Part shown: positions 12,111 to 22,692 of the stretch, piece after piece
Numbering within the stretch: position 1 is the stretch's first letter
How the letters are laid out: each line of letters begins with the position of its first letter
DNA from: Mytilus trossulus
Lineage: Eukaryota > Mollusca > Bivalvia > Mytilida > Mytilidae
DNA: 64,000 bases
NCBI RefSeq assembly: GCF_036588685.1
Contig: NC_086374.1
Location: 26,342,886-26,406,885, forward strand
Direction: 5' to 3'
Program-made: the position numbers and the translations under genes
Notes under the pieces: model-generated
Seen by the model: only the letters and a program-made list of their open reading frames with translations
Told to the model about the DNA's origin: nothing
Databases searched by the model: none

Positions 12111-12186
12111 GATAGCATTATTATTTTTTATTACGTAATCTGAGTTCTTCATCTCAAGGTGAATATCTACAGCCTCTGTCACACCT

Positions 12187-12672
12187 TACCGGATAGATCG
12201 AACGGACGCCTAACGGATAAAAAAAAGTTATCCGTTGACAACATTTTTATCCGTTGGGAGTCCGTTAGTGTACTAACGGACATGTAACGAATGCCGAACT
12301 GACACACAACGGACATTGAACGTACGTGAAACGGATACGTACCGGACAGAACGGACGTCGAACGTACATCCAACGGACGAGTACCGGATTAAACAGACAC
12401 TTAATGGAAGCGTAACGGATACAACGGATGAACAAAATAATCTGATAATTAAAGGCAATAAACCATCTAAAAATTAAAGGCAATAAACCATCTAAAAATC
12501 AAAGGCAATAAACCATGCGAAATTTCAATTTGCATTTGTCCGTTTTACATCCGGTAGGCATCCGTTTTTTCCGTTATCCTTCCGTTAATGTCCGTTTCAC
12601 ATCTGTTTTATCTGTTAGACGTCCGTTAGGCTTCCGGTAGACGTCCGTTGGTAAATTGGTCTACCGGATATC
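12187..12672. mobile_element. Foldback element with helically phased ACGGA arrays
   Basis: The left arm (12187-12430) repeats a motif of the form AACGGAC/AACGGAT. The right arm (12538-12672) repeats its reverse complement, TCCGTT or TCCGGT. Core CG (or variant) positions on the left are 12310, 12321, 12332, 12343, 12352, 12363, 12374, 12385, 12394, 12405, 12416 and 12425. On the right they are 12541, 12552, 12563, 12572, 12583, 12593, 12604, 12613, 12624, 12635 and 12646. Mean spacing is 10.5 bp in each arm. The centre holds three 25-bp tandem units. The left end also has hairpins of its own, for example TCCGTTAGTGTACTAACGGA. No protein is encoded. Confidence 0.8.
12447..12516 (+). repeat. 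Three tandem 25-bp units
   Basis: AATTAAAGGCAATAAACCAT plus CTAAA begins at 12447 and 12472, with a third, slightly altered unit at 12497. The array forms the centre of the foldback element. Confidence 0.9.
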
Positions 12673-12879
12673 CAAGGGTATCGACCCTGTGTCACAAAAA
12701 AGGATAAAAAGGACACTAAATAATATGCGTGTCTGAAGCGCCGAAGTTTAAGTCGCGTCTCTTTAAAAGATAATTGTATTGTACCTCTATATAAAACCAG
12801 TTTAACAGATTATCGACTATGTTTAAATTTCATTGTCGTGAGCATGATTATGTCCGGTTCATCGAATTTGTACTTCTCG

Positions 12880-13130
12880 CACAAGTTACACGCCGGGTGC
12901 TTCTATTGTATATGCTAATGTCTACCTTTTCGGAGTACCTGAGATCATACCCGGTTATTGGTGGGGTTCTTGTTGTTAATTCTGTGGTTTTCTATATAGT
13001 GTTATGTGAACTTGTATGTCTTATTGTCGACTTTCGTTTTGTGTTATAGCGTTGTCAAATTTCCTTCATCTTATATGCTTTGAATATCGCTTTAGTATCC
13101 TTAACTACTTTACACATTTTGGTGTTATCG
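12880..13130 (+). repeat. Dispersed repeat E (retroelement tail), solo copy
   Basis: Contains TTTTCGGAGTACCTGAGATC, CCGGTTATTGGTGGGGTTCT and a diverged TATGCTTTGAATATCGCTTT end. The same sequence follows the RT fragment at 16782-17220, so this is best read as a 5'-truncated 3' tail of that retroelement family. Confidence 0.7.
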
Positions 13131-13274
13131 ATCTTTATAAGATGCAATTTTTCTGCAATTTCATGGCTGATTGATTACCGATTTTCTGAGTCATTTACAA
13201 TCTTTTGACTTTATTATTTTTATAGTGGACTTATATTTAGCCTTTTAAGTTTAAATTTCTTTTGATATTATCAG

Positions 13275-13375
13275 GAATGCAAACCATGTGCAAGCCCGCC
13301 ACAATATAGCTACGTAAAATGGTTATTGAAAAGACCAGAACGGGACATTAAAGATACATGTACGGGGTTGAAGAG
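13275..13375 (+). CDS. stra6: STRA6-like retinol transporter, exon (partial-model residues 1-34)
   Basis: Internal coding exon bounded by acceptor TATTATCAG and donor GTAAG. Only one frame is open: ECKPCASPPQYSYVKWLLKR, then PERDIKDTCTGLK and a split Arg. It carries two codon bases over to the exon at 17601. In vertebrate STRA6 this corresponds to the cytosolic linker after the first membrane bundle (the region of EYLRNLLCRKKL in human STRA6). On its own the exon is weakly conserved. Its assignment rests on the continuous frame and phase with eight further exons that are clearly STRA6-like. Exons for the preceding roughly 240 residues of a full-length STRA6 (about 660 residues) were not found in the window. 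Confidence 0.75.
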
Positions 13376-13839
13376 GTAAGAATTCAAAATACAAAATCCT
13401 TTATTCTTTATTATAGATTATTGATTATCTAATCGTAACGTAAGAAATACATTCACGTAAAGGACTAATATTAAGAATTTTTACTCACAGCTGATTTACA
13501 TGCTTTCCCGTTGGAAGTGCGACATCTTTCATTACTTGTTCTTTCCTGATAATAGATTATAACTTCGTGTGTGTTTATCTATAGTAATATATTTTTTTAA
13601 ATACGTCATGTTATACGTTACCAATACACTAGTAGTTTTACTAAAAATTGTTAAACACCTTTTTCTATGAGAAGAAATAAAATTTATGGGAACGAACTGT
13701 TCGCCTCACGTTGTCGACTTCTTCATATTTGTCGACCTCTCCATATTTTCAGACTTCAGATTCAAACAAAAAGATCAGAGACGCCAGGTCATGTTATATC
13801 CCCCAGAACTTTAAATCAAAGAAACAACAGACACGGCTT

Positions 13840-14205
13840 CCTCCGCCTCATTTTTAAACATTTACCTCGAATTTGATATACACGGTCATTTCAGTACCAG
13901 AATCTATGACAAACGAGACAATTTGAATTTTGAAATTAACACTTCCCACACCTTAGTAGCAACACACCAAATTCACCTGCATTTGGGATATACATTTCTC
14001 AATTTATTTGGTATTCTAAAGCTTGCAGCTCACACTCAGCTTTTGTAAAAACGTCACATATCTCGACATTTTCCCCAAACAGGTCATCGGAAGGTGCCAA
14101 GACATTGTTGGTAAATATTTCGTATCAACTTCACAAATAATACACGATGGTCTTGAAGTATATTGTCTAGGTACTGACGTTGTTTACAATCTTAATAATG
14201 TGTAA
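13840..14205 (+). pseudogene. Retroelement RT tail fragment, copy 2
   Basis: Plus-strand frame gives YLEFDIHGHFSTRIYDKRDN, a diverged match of the YLDLHLEI...TKLYDKRDD motif in the copy at 16782. After this the frame degrades. It probably belongs to a related but separate subfamily, since the sequence that follows (14206-14660) differs from the repeat E tail. Confidence 0.5.
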
Positions 14206-14660
14206 TACTATTCTTATATTTGTCTGAAATAATATTACTTTTACTGTTTAGTCTGGTTTTTTTTTTATATATCTATTTGACGTGGCTTGGTACTTGTACA
14301 TCCTGTCATAATTTTATTGTTCTCTGATACTTCTAGTATTCTTGACTTTCACTTTTGCTAATTTGCTTTGTCTATATGTCTTTTGGTGTTTCTTTGATAC
14401 ACATGACGTTGCTTTGTACTTTACATGCCAGTTTTGTGCTATTGTAAAACATTTTTGTGTTCGTGTCGTTCCTTTTTATCCATGTGCTTTGTCTGAAATG
14501 CCTTTTTATGTTCCTTTGATACATATATGTCGTGTCTATTTACTTATGCATCCCGTCATTTTGTTATTGTACTATATGGTACATCTGTGTATTCTTGTCT
14601 TCAATTTTTGGTAATTTGTTTGGTTTATATGCCATTTTGTGCTTCTTTGGTACAAATTTG
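14206..14660 (+). repeat. Degenerate internally repeated T-rich tail
   Basis: Three or more imperfect repeats share a CTTTGATACATATGACGT-like motif: near 14270 (TTGACGTGGCTTGGTACTTG), 14394 (GATACACATGACGTTGCTTT) and 14517 (GATACATATATGTCGTGTCT). CATCCCGTCATTTTGTTATT-like blocks follow. It comes directly after RT fragment copy 2, so it is probably that element's 3' untranslated tail. The open frame across it (14342-14614) looks incidental. Confidence 0.5.
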
Positions 14661-14684
14661 TTTGCTTTTATACTATAGTGATTA

Positions 14685-14940
14685 AGATTATAACACAATG
14701 TCGACTTCTGTACTATTTATGACATTTTACCTATTATGAAAAAAGAAGATGTGGTATGATTGCCAATGAGACAACTATCCACAAAAGACCAAAATGACAC
14801 AAACATTAAAAACTAAAGGTCACCGTACGGCCTTCAACAATGAGCAAAGCCCATACCACAAAGTCAGCTACAAAAAGTCCCGATAAGACAATGTTAAACA
14901 ATTCAAACGAGAAAACTAACGGCCTTATTTTTGTATTTTT
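14685..14940 (+). repeat. Dispersed repeat A, 5' part, joined to a repeat F end
   Basis: GATGTGGTATGATTGCCAAT begins at 14748 and is followed by GAGACAACTATCCACAAAAG, TCACCGTACGGCCTTCAACA and CAATTCAAACGAGAAAACTA. The preceding GATTATAACACAATGTCGAC piece (14687-14740) matches the end of the minus-oriented repeat F at 15520. Confidence 0.8.
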
Positions 14941-14944
14941 GGTA

Positions 14945-15430
14945 ATTTTACTTTTACCTCCGAGTAAATTAACAGAAATTTGAAAATACATTGATGCTGA
15001 CAAATGTTTATGAATATATAGCCTTTATCTATGACACAGCAAAGAAAGGTTGCACACATATCCAAATGGAGCCCCTTTTTTATATCTTTGAATCTTATAG
15101 CGTGACTCTGTAAAGATCCCGTCATTATGTTATAATTCTATTATATGTCATTATGTTATTTTTTTATTATAAATTTGAAAATACTTTATTTATGGATGTT
15201 AATATACAACAATACTATTTTACTCGCGTAGTGGTTTTAAACATATGTGGGTTCTTTAATATTCCAAAGAACTTCTGGACAATTTTAATTCTCGGTCTAT
15301 TTCTTTGAAATCAATTCTAACATAACTTTTGATTTTTTAATCCTGTACACCACCATTTACCATATATAATTATAATTGTTTTGAATAAACATTGAACCAC
15401 GAAATTTCTTTCTATGTCACTTTTATATTT
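14945..15430. other. Intron sequence, no feature seen
   Basis: AT-rich. No ORF, splice-bounded exon or recognised repeat. Confidence 0.3.
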
Positions 15431-15835
15431 TCTGACGTCAGACACGTCAGAAGCAATGCATGTGTTTCTTTTTAATTTGATAGATGCTTTTGTGTTTTTT
15501 TTGTAAATGATTGTTTGTTTTGAGATTATAACACAGTGATGACTGCTGTACCTATATTTTGACTATTTCATTTATTATGTCTGTTTTGTTCACGCACCGT
15601 TGTAAATATAAAGGAATTTGATTCAACTGTCATTCAAGTGAGATGTTTAGTGCTATTAAACCAGGTTAAATCCATTATTTTCTACAAATGCCTGTACCAA
15701 GCCAGGAATATGACAGTTGTTGTCCATTCGTTTGATGTGTTTTGGTATTTGATTTTGCCATTTGATTAGGGACTTTGCAATTGAATTTTCCTTTGAGTTC
15801 AGTTTTTTTGTGATTTTACTTTCTGTTAATATTTT
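15430..15835 (-). repeat. Dispersed repeat F, minus orientation
   Basis: Reverse complement of the repeat at 44400-44770. It carries CTGACGTCAGACACGTCAGA, TACCAAGCCAGGAATATGAC, GTCCATTCGTTTGATGTG and CTTTGAGTTCAGTTTTTTTG. Non-coding. Confidence 0.8.
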
Positions 15836-15844
15836 GAAAATTTA

Positions 15845-16765
15845 TTGTTAATTTCTCAATTTATAATGCAAAACAATTTTTAGATAAAAACATTTAAGAA
15901 AAGCAAAATTTAATAGACCATAAGGGATACTGGGATATGGTAATATGCCACATTGGCAGTAAAAGCTTATTTAAGTTGAATGTCCGTTTGGCTGTGCGGG
16001 AAATTCACACCCACATCCGGTCTGAATAAGGACATTTAAAACGTTGCCTCGTGTAGAGATGTGTTATGATATCTGATTGTTAGAAAGCTTCATGGGGTGT
16101 GTTGGAGACAAAGGTTAATTTGTATCTCTTCAAATTTATCCTAGTTAATCAGTAGAATTAAAATTTCTTCTGAGGTCAATTCGTATTACTAGACTTATGC
16201 TTTTTTACACAGGGACTATTTGCAAAATGTAATTTTACAAACCACAACCAATTAATAAATACTCAATTTATCTAATTAGTTCAAAAACTTGTGTTGTATA
16301 AGTTGTAACCCTTGTCGAAATACCAAAACGTTTACATCTGCAACAGTTGAAAAAAACCTGCCATAACTAAATTCTACGGAATAAGAATAGATGCAATACC
16401 CTGTTTCGCTAACACAGTTACACCATTCTTAATGACAATTAAAATCTCAGTCAAACCCTTATTGAACATTATTTATTTACCCACAAATCACATCGTATAA
16501 ATGAACAAGATCGAATACTAAAGAGATGTCTGCTGTTTGAATTTTTGGAATGAACACCGTTAACATGGAAATAGCAAACATATGAAAATTTTAAAAATTC
16601 TCCAAACTTTATGAAACTTTCGAAATATGTTATTTGGCATGTATAGATAAGCTGTTTGGCATTTGAACTTTCAAATGTCTTCCATTACCCTTGAAATGGT
16701 GGAACAAGGGTGACATCTGTCATGCTAGTTACAAATCTAGTTGTATTTACTGTTTGTTTTCCTAG
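15845..16765. other. Intron sequence, no feature seen
   Basis: AT-rich with no open frame of interest. A short GAAATTCACACCCACATCCG patch near 16000 is less AT-rich but matches nothing I recognise. Confidence 0.3.
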
Positions 16766-16769
16766 GTAG

Positions 16770-17495
16770 TAAATATATGTTTTGATGGTTGGGCCATGTC
16801 AATATGATACTACAGATACAGTTAAGTCGGCTTCATATCTTGACTTACATCTAGAAATTGACAATGAGGGTCGGTTGAAGACAAAACTTTACGACAAAAG
16901 AGATGATTTCAGCTTTCCAATTTTGAACTTTCCATTTCTAAGTAGCAACATTCCATCAGCACCTGCATACGGGGTATATATCTCCCAATTGATACGATAT
17001 TCCCGTGCTTGCATTTCTTATCATGATTTTCTTGATAGAGGGTTACTGCTCACAAGGCCTATTAAACCAAGAGTTCCAAATGGTGAAGTTGAAATCATCC
17101 CTTCGTAAATTTTACGGACGCCATTACGAGTTGGTTGACCGTTATGGAATAACCGTTTCACAAATGATCTCGGATATGTTCCTTACGTCGTAACTACAAT
17201 CCCCTTCCCTTTCCTGAATGTGACCTACCGAATTAGACTATTTACCGGATTTGTAATCACATAAGCAACACGACGGATGCACCATGTGGAGCAGGATCTG
17301 CTTACCCTTTCGGAGCACCTGAGATCACCCCTGGTTTTTGGTGGGGTTCGTGTTGTTTATGTTTTAGTGTTCTATGTTGTGTCATGTGTACTATTGTTTT
17401 TCTGTTTTTAGCCATGGCGTTGTCAGTTTGATTTAGATTTATGAGTTTGACTGTCCCTTTGGTATCTTTCGTCCCTCTTTTATCGCAATGCATCT
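16770..17495 (+). pseudogene. Retroelement RT C-terminal region plus 3' tail, best-preserved copy
   Basis: Open frame at 16782-17108: YLDLHLEIDNEGRLKTKLYD, KRDDFSFPILNFPFLSSNI, then PSAPAYGVYISQLIRYSR. It continues out of frame with LKSSLRKFYGRHYELVDRYG (17005-17193). This is the segment following the catalytic core of an RT whose YLDL and LYDKRDD motifs recall Penelope-like and related elements. The exact clade is unsure. The repeat E sequence follows immediately (17280-17495: CTTTCGGAGCACCTGAGATC, GGTTTTTGGTGGGGTTCGTG, ATGAGTTTGACTGTCCCTTT). That identifies repeat E as the element's 3' untranslated tail. It is 5'-truncated and sits in a STRA6-like intron. Confidence 0.75.
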
Positions 17496-17600
17496 TTTGG
17501 TTGTTGTTTTGTGGTGCTTACTTATTTTTTTTTTTCTAAAACGTTTCTGAAGTAGGTGGTTTTGATACAGTGGAATATGATTCATTGACAAATTTTTCAG

Positions 17601-17715
17601 GAACTTCTTGGCTCACAGTAAAGGTATCAAGAACAAACTTGGTGTCAAGTCCCCTTTACATGCATCTCCAAGAGTAATTGCAACACTAGTTGTAGCATCA
17701 ATTACTTTATTTCAG
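17601..17715 (+). CDS. stra6: STRA6-like exon (partial-model residues 34-72)
   Basis: Acceptor AAATTTTTCAG, donor GTAAAT. After completing the split Arg it reads NFLAHSKGIKNKLGVKSPLH, then ASPRVIATLVVASITLFQ. The second half is a hydrophobic membrane segment. It aligns with the human STRA6 stretch that begins [20 protein letters not shown]. The exon ends in phase 0. The basic, serine-containing stretch before the helix is consistent with a cytosolic loop. Downstream the helix continues in the next exon. Confidence 0.88.
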
Positions 17716-17719
17716 GTAA

Positions 17720-18209
17720 ATAGATTTTAGTTCGTTTTCGAAGATGAGAAGCAAGGGTTTCACTTTTCTTCAGGTTATTATAAACACAATAAGTCACCCG
17801 AAATATAATAGAAAAGCATAAACAAACAATCATAAAAAGCTTGTAATGACAGAACTACGTCATAAATATAGTACGGAGACCCGGTTGGAATATATACAGA
17901 AAATACAATGACTACTGGATATTGTTATGTGTCCCCACTTTATCGGTTCATGCACTCAATTTAATACATTGATTTTCATTTAAAAATTAAATTTGATTTT
18001 TAACTCCAATAATAATAGAGGTCTTACGACTTAAAAAAACGATTTTAATGACCCTACTACTATTTATAGAAAATAATTAAATTGAAAGACATATTTGAAT
18101 ATTCTGCCCAAATTTACGATTTCTGACTAACTGAAAAGTAATATACACATTGTGTACGATTAAAAAGAACGAGGTTTACTAATTTGTTAACATTAGTCTT
18201 CTTTTTCAG
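17720..18209. other. Short intron, no feature seen
   Basis: About 494 bp of AT-rich intron between two well-supported exons. No repeat recognised. Confidence 0.5.
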
Positions 18210-18342
18210 CTTGGTGTTGAACTGATAATTCTTTATCCACAAATAAAACTTGGTGTGCAGGCACTGTTATTGTTATCCATAAACGGAACATCTGATAGCC
18301 CGCTTATACAACAAAGTATAACGTTCTTAAGTGTTGTAGATG
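18210..18342 (+). CDS. stra6: STRA6-like exon (partial-model residues 73-117)
   Basis: Acceptor TCTTTTTCAG, donor GTATTT. Reads LGVELIILYPQIKLGVQALL, LLSINGTSDSPLIQQSITFL, then SVVD and one carried base. It continues the membrane segment of the previous exon (LFQ|LGVELIIL), matching human IYQVALLLLVGVVPTIQKV. The NGT sequon at about residue 96 could be glycosylated if the loop is extracellular. In human STRA6 the following stretch (VSYLLAGFG) is part of the intramembrane region forming the RBP-facing cleft. Confidence 0.88.
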
Positions 18343-18349
18343 GTATTTA

Positions 18350-18985
18350 TATTTATATTTCTACATTCTTATTTTTTGGGGGGAATAAATAAAAATGATA
18401 ATGTCGTAATAGCTGTATTATTGATCTGGATAAATAAACATGATAATCCCTTGATTTCTCCGTCCGACAGTTTAATATAGAGAAGTTGGGGCTCTCTTTT
18501 CTGTGCAGGCGAGGCAAAGACGTATACAAAAAGATTACAAATATATTACTAAAAAATATCTTTACGCAAAATATCCTGATGGATACAGCATTGCCTAGTA
18601 TCTAAATATAAATGATGATTTCAAAATAAGTTGGCACTAACTGCCAAAAAAAATCGATTAATTATTTAATATAAAAAAATTAAACAAATATTGCTTTATT
18701 GATAAGTTATGTCTTGTGACCATTTCAAGGATGGTTATTTGATAAATCCTTAATTTTTCATGAAATATATTAGTCACTCATTGCTCAAAGCCTGGCAACG
18801 AGAAAAACAAACAAAACATTGATTTTTTTAATCTTTCATACAATAATTGCACCAACCGACATCATGAAATAAATACTCTCGGCCTCCAGTTTTAAAGTGT
18901 TCTACAACTGATCTTTCAGTGCTTTTAACAAGTTTCTTAACTACTATCAAAGAGCTTATCATAAACTATTGCAATAAAATATATG
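18350..18985. other. Intron sequence, no feature seen
   Basis: AT-rich sequence with no recognised repeat or exon. Confidence 0.3.
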
Positions 18986-18989
18986 AAAA

Positions 18990-19128
18990 TAGTGGATTTA
19001 AATTTGAGAAAGGGAATGGTGAATGAACCAAAGCGACAACAACCCGACCATAGAGTGGGCAACAGCCGAATGCCACCAATGAGTCTTCAAAGTAGCGAGA
19101 CACTTGTCTATTTTTGGAGCATAAACAA
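18990..19128 (+). repeat. Dispersed repeat C, partial
   Basis: Contains GGGAATGGTGAATGAACCAA, CAACAACCCGACCATAGAGT and GAGTCTTCAAAGTAGCGAGA. These are diverged relatives of the complete copies at 8575 and 49430. It abuts the RT core relic that follows. Confidence 0.75.
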
Positions 19129-19130
19129 AT

Positions 19131-19800
19131 CTTTGGATGTTTTAGAAAAAATACGCACTTTTGATGGTCCTGTTGATTCGGTTGGTAGATTTGATTTTTC
19201 TAATCTTTACACTACAATTCCACACAATCAAAAGATTTCCTTTTGAGTAAAATGATCGTTTGGTAAATTTGAATGCAAACATATTTGCTGCATCTCATTT
19301 TAAGCTTCCTTCTCCCAAAAAAAAGAGTAAATTTGCGAGATATTCTTATTTCAGGTGTGATGAGACGATTGAAAATGTTAATGTTTTCCTTGATAATATC
19401 TATGTACGTTTCGACAACAACGTTTATCGCCAGGATATGGGTATTCCATTGAGCACTAATTGTACCCACTTGTTTGTGTACTGATATGAATCACAGTCTA
19501 TGACCAAACTCAAAAAAGACCCGTCTAAATTGTATTTTATTCATAAATTCTACAACACTTACAGTTATTTTAATCAAATATTTCTCAGTTGTACTGCCGA
19601 ATATTACCAAAAGGAACTGACTTCAAATTAATTAAATATTAAAAACGGTAATAACTGTCCTTTCCTAGATTTAGATATTTCAGTTTTACCCGGGAAACTC
19701 CACACTAAAATTTCCGACAAAAGAGACGATTTTTCGTTACCTATTGTAATTTTCCCTGTTTGGTTTGTGATGTTCCTTTGACACCATCTAACGGTCATTA
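19131..19800 (+). pseudogene. Retroelement reverse transcriptase core relic
   Basis: Pieces read in order in the plus strand: FDFSNLYTTIPHNQK (catalytic palm start, with LYT.IP), YSYFRCDETIENVNVFLDNI, YRQDMGIPLSTNC (the RT motif around G.P..TNC), FIHKFYNTYSYFNQIF, then CPFLDLDISVLPGKLHTKIS and DKRDDFSLPIVIFP. Frameshifts separate them, and the YxDD box region is lost. This is the more N-terminal part of the same RT type whose C-terminal part is at 16770-17220. It is not functional. Confidence 0.7.
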
Positions 19801-19804
19801 ATTT

Positions 19805-20515
19805 CATAACTCGTTCTCTATGGGAGTGTCTGTTGTGTTATTTTTATTTTATTCTAATGAATATAATCTATGTATTACTGGTAAACAATTAAGCGAAGGA
19901 TTTCGTTACTACTAATTACTTAAAACTTTCACTAAATTCTTCCATAGATATTAAGATTTGGTATTGAAGTTTTTTGTGTAACTGTAGAAAACTAATTTCA
20001 AACGGGATAGCACATCCTCATTCTTACGGAAATGTTGCTTAGCGTGCCCTGAATAGTTCGAAACGATCCTAGTAAACTTATCCTTTAAATAAACTTATTC
20101 TGAAAGGTTACCAATTCATTACTGTAATATGATTATTGAATATTGTTATAATTGGTATTAGTAATGATTTTGTTATCAGTAAATTAAAAGCTAACTAAAT
20201 ACTATTGTTATATACATGTACACATTCATGGATCTACAATTAGCAGATATCTGTGTCTTGGCATTGCACAAGTTCATGATTTTCTCTGACTGTTTATGAC
20301 ATCTTAACACTTAATTCATTGGATATTGGATTTGTTCTGATTGAGAATATAGTCTTAGATGCATATTTTTTTTAATAGTTGTTAGTAGCTTTGAACTAGC
20401 TGTCAGTTACTGCGAGTTCTTTCACTCAGATCTGTACTTAGTGTCTTTTTGTTGTTGGGATATACAAGTACCCGGCCACGTCAACTCTGTGTAGTATTCG
20501 TTCTTTTGTTGAACT
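19805..20515. other. Intron sequence, probable retroelement tail, otherwise empty
   Basis: The first 200 bp may be the untranslated tail of the RT relic. The rest has no recognised content apart from scattered matches to low-complexity mussel repeats. Confidence 0.3.
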
Positions 20516-20519
20516 GTTA

Positions 20520-20870
20520 CACCACTGTCCCAGGTTAGGGAGGGTTTGGATCCCGCTAAAATGTTTAATCCCGCAAAATTCTGAAGGTTTGTGCCTATCC
20601 CAAGTCAGGAGCCTGTAATTCAGTGGTTGTCATGGTTTATGTGTTAAATATTTGTTTCTCGTTCATTTTTGTACATACATTAGGCCGTTAGTTTTCTCGT
20701 TAGAATATTGTTTTACATTGTAATTTTGAAGCTTTTCATAACTTACTATGCGGTATGGGCTTGGTTCATTGTTGAAGGTCGTACGGTGCCCTATAGTTGT
20801 TAATTTCTGTGTCATTTGGTCACTTATTGAGAGATACCTCATTGGCAATCATACCACACTTTTTTTATAT
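20520..20870 (-). repeat. Dispersed repeat A, minus orientation, near full length
   Basis: Reverse complement of 55850-56230. It runs from CACTGTCCCAGGTTAGGGAG through CCCAAGTCAGGAGCCTGTAA and GGCCGTTAGTTTTCTCGTTA to CATTGGCAATCATACCACAC. It ends about 70 bp before the next STRA6-like exon. Confidence 0.88.
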
Positions 20871-20938
20871 AATCATGGTACACATATTTTTTTCATGAAT
20901 TTTAAATTCTGTTTCACTTTTAACAATAATTTTTTCAG

Positions 20939-21096
20939 CTGGATTTTATGTGTCATTCTCTTTGTCCAGTATATTTATGGTAGTTTACGTCCTTTCAATC
21001 TTCATTGGTTATCGTAAAGATCTCGAAAAGATGCAAAGAGGAGACTACACATTCTTGCCAATGAAACTCAGAAAGAGTTTAAATGACAATCTAGTT
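20939..21096 (+). CDS. stra6: STRA6-like exon (partial-model residues 117-169)
   Basis: Acceptor AATTTTTTCAG, donor GTAAGT. Reads (A)GFYVSFSLSSIFMVVYVLSI, then FIGYRKDLEKMQRGDYTFLP and MKLRKSLNDNLV. A membrane helix is followed by a charged cytosolic segment. Human STRA6 has the same layout here (a helix, then THRTNLRALHRGAALDL). The YR/HR...L...RG pattern is one of the clearest family matches in the window. The exon ends in phase 0. Confidence 0.9.
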
Positions 21097-21212
21097 GTAA
21101 GTAAAATACACATTTTAGTATAAGTGCAACGGAAACAGGTTGTAATTAAAGGTGCCAAATACAAATACATTGTGTAAAGGATGAAAACAAAAACTTTCTG
21201 TCATGTATAATA

Positions 21213-21323
21213 CACATTTTGACATATTAATTAATGGTCAACGTATTAATGCAAGTCATTGTTAACAAACATTTTGACATATCAATTAATGGCCATCATA
21301 TTAATGAAAGTCATTGGGAACAG
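21213..21323 (+). repeat. 55-bp tandem duplication
   Basis: CATTTTGACATATTAATTAA at 21215 recurs at 21270 with a few substitutions, and the following blocks (TATTAATGCAAGTCATT / TATTAATGAAAGTCATT) keep the same offset. Confidence 0.8.
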
Positions 21324-21449
21324 GTCCATTGGTATTTTGTTGACTCAACTATGAAATCAATTGTGTCATAAAAACAGCTAATTTTTCGTTAGACTGGACG
21401 AAGATTGTGCTACGATTTAAAAAAAAGAATTTGTGCAGATCGTGACAGA

Positions 21450-21690
21450 TCTTTAAAGAGTACCACATGTTGTGCCAGATTTGCTTACACTGCTGGAGCA
21501 CCTGTGATTACCCCAAGTTCTTTGCGGAGTTCGTGTTTCTTAGTCTTTTTTTATATTGATTGTTTGTGTACTATTGTTTGTCTGTTGGTCGTTTTCTTTT
21601 TTAGCCATGACGTTGTCGATTATTTTCGATTTATGAGTTCAGATGTCCTTCTGGTATCGTTTGCCCCTCTTTTACAAGGCGTAGCGAAAT
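21450..21690 (+). repeat. Dispersed repeat E, solo retroelement tail
   Basis: Contains AGATTTGCTTACACTGCTGG, TTTGTGTACTATTGTTTGTC, TAGCCATGACGTTGTCGATT and TTTTCGATTTATGAGTTCAG. It is the same tail that follows RT sequence at 17280. No RT sequence precedes it here, so the copy is 5'-truncated. Confidence 0.8.
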
Positions 21691-21780
21691 ATATAAGAAC
21701 CGGATATGCAACTTAATTTGGTCGGATTTGTGCATGGTAGGGCCAAGTGAAGCTACGACAATATGCATAAATCCGGTTAT

Positions 21781-22231
21781 CGTCGCTGGGCTTCTAAAAT
21801 GTTGTAAATAACAAATTTTCTAAGAAAAAATATCTCACAAACAGACTTTTAAAATTTTGGCAAAATGCATGCTTCCTAAATGTCGTATGTAAACTTGAAA
21901 AATTTTGTAAATAGCGGTGAAATGAAAACGTTGACATTTCTGGATTACCCAAGAACTTAGATTATTTTCACAGAAATAAAGGAATGTACAATTATTTTTT
22001 TCCCAAAGCCATTCTACAACGATTTTCAAGCTTTCATTCAACATTTTGGAAGCAAAATTTACAAAAAACTGACATTGGCAATTTTGTAATATGTCTTATT
22101 TCACACATTTTGATTGGTCTTACTTTATGCTATTTTGAACTACAAAAGATTTCCTCCCGCCCAGACCATTGGTGTTAAAAAGTGTGTTTAGCCAAAACAG
22201 TCATATGCGACATTTTAGAAGCCCAGCGACG
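21781..22231. mobile_element. 451-bp MITE with 22-bp perfect TIRs
   Basis: CGTCGCTGGGCTTCTAAAAT plus GT at 21781-21802 is exactly inverted at 22210-22231. The interior is AT-rich and has no transposase. Flanks are TTAT on the left and TTAA on the right, which is suggestive of a TTAA-type target but not a perfect duplication. Insertion is in a STRA6-like intron. Confidence 0.85.
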
Positions 22232-22234
22232 TTA

Positions 22235-22690
22235 AAGTCTTAATTGGTGGTTTCATATTTAAGAAATAGAAATACATTTTATAAATAAGGAAATCACAAA
22301 CGTTTCAAATGTTAAAACTGCAAAATATGCGTATTTGTCTAACAGTATGATGTTGTCATTACTCAATGCCAAAATATGCTGAAGTTTGTTTACATTAAAA
22401 CCCTTTGCTTACCAATTTTCATCATTATAATATATAACTAATATTACTTTTATTTAAGCCAATTAAATGATTATTATCTCAAACATTATTCCAGAGTACA
22501 ATGAAAAATTATTGGTTAAAATAGCGATTTGATCTCAACATTTTAAAAACAGAGAACAAGTCAAAAGCTTCCACTTTCATCAAATTATCCTGTCTTGATT
22601 GTATTTAACCAAGACGGCTGTTAAATATAATCCTCTGTCTCTTGTATGTCGTAGGGTCACAGTTAAGTCCCAATACTGTATGCAGTGCAG
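22235..22690. other. Intron sequence, no feature seen
   Basis: AT-rich, no recognised repeat or exon. Confidence 0.3.
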
Positions 22691-22692
22691 TA

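Noticed and set aside
12179..12483. Several overlapping minus-strand ORFs of 61-72 codons
   Set aside because: They are by-products of the ACGGA array, which lacks stops in several frames.
14342..14614. 90-codon ORF with repeated TTCATFT-like cysteine-rich sequence
   Set aside because: The DNA is a degenerate repeat tail of a retroelement; the reading frame follows the DNA repeat and is not conserved between units.
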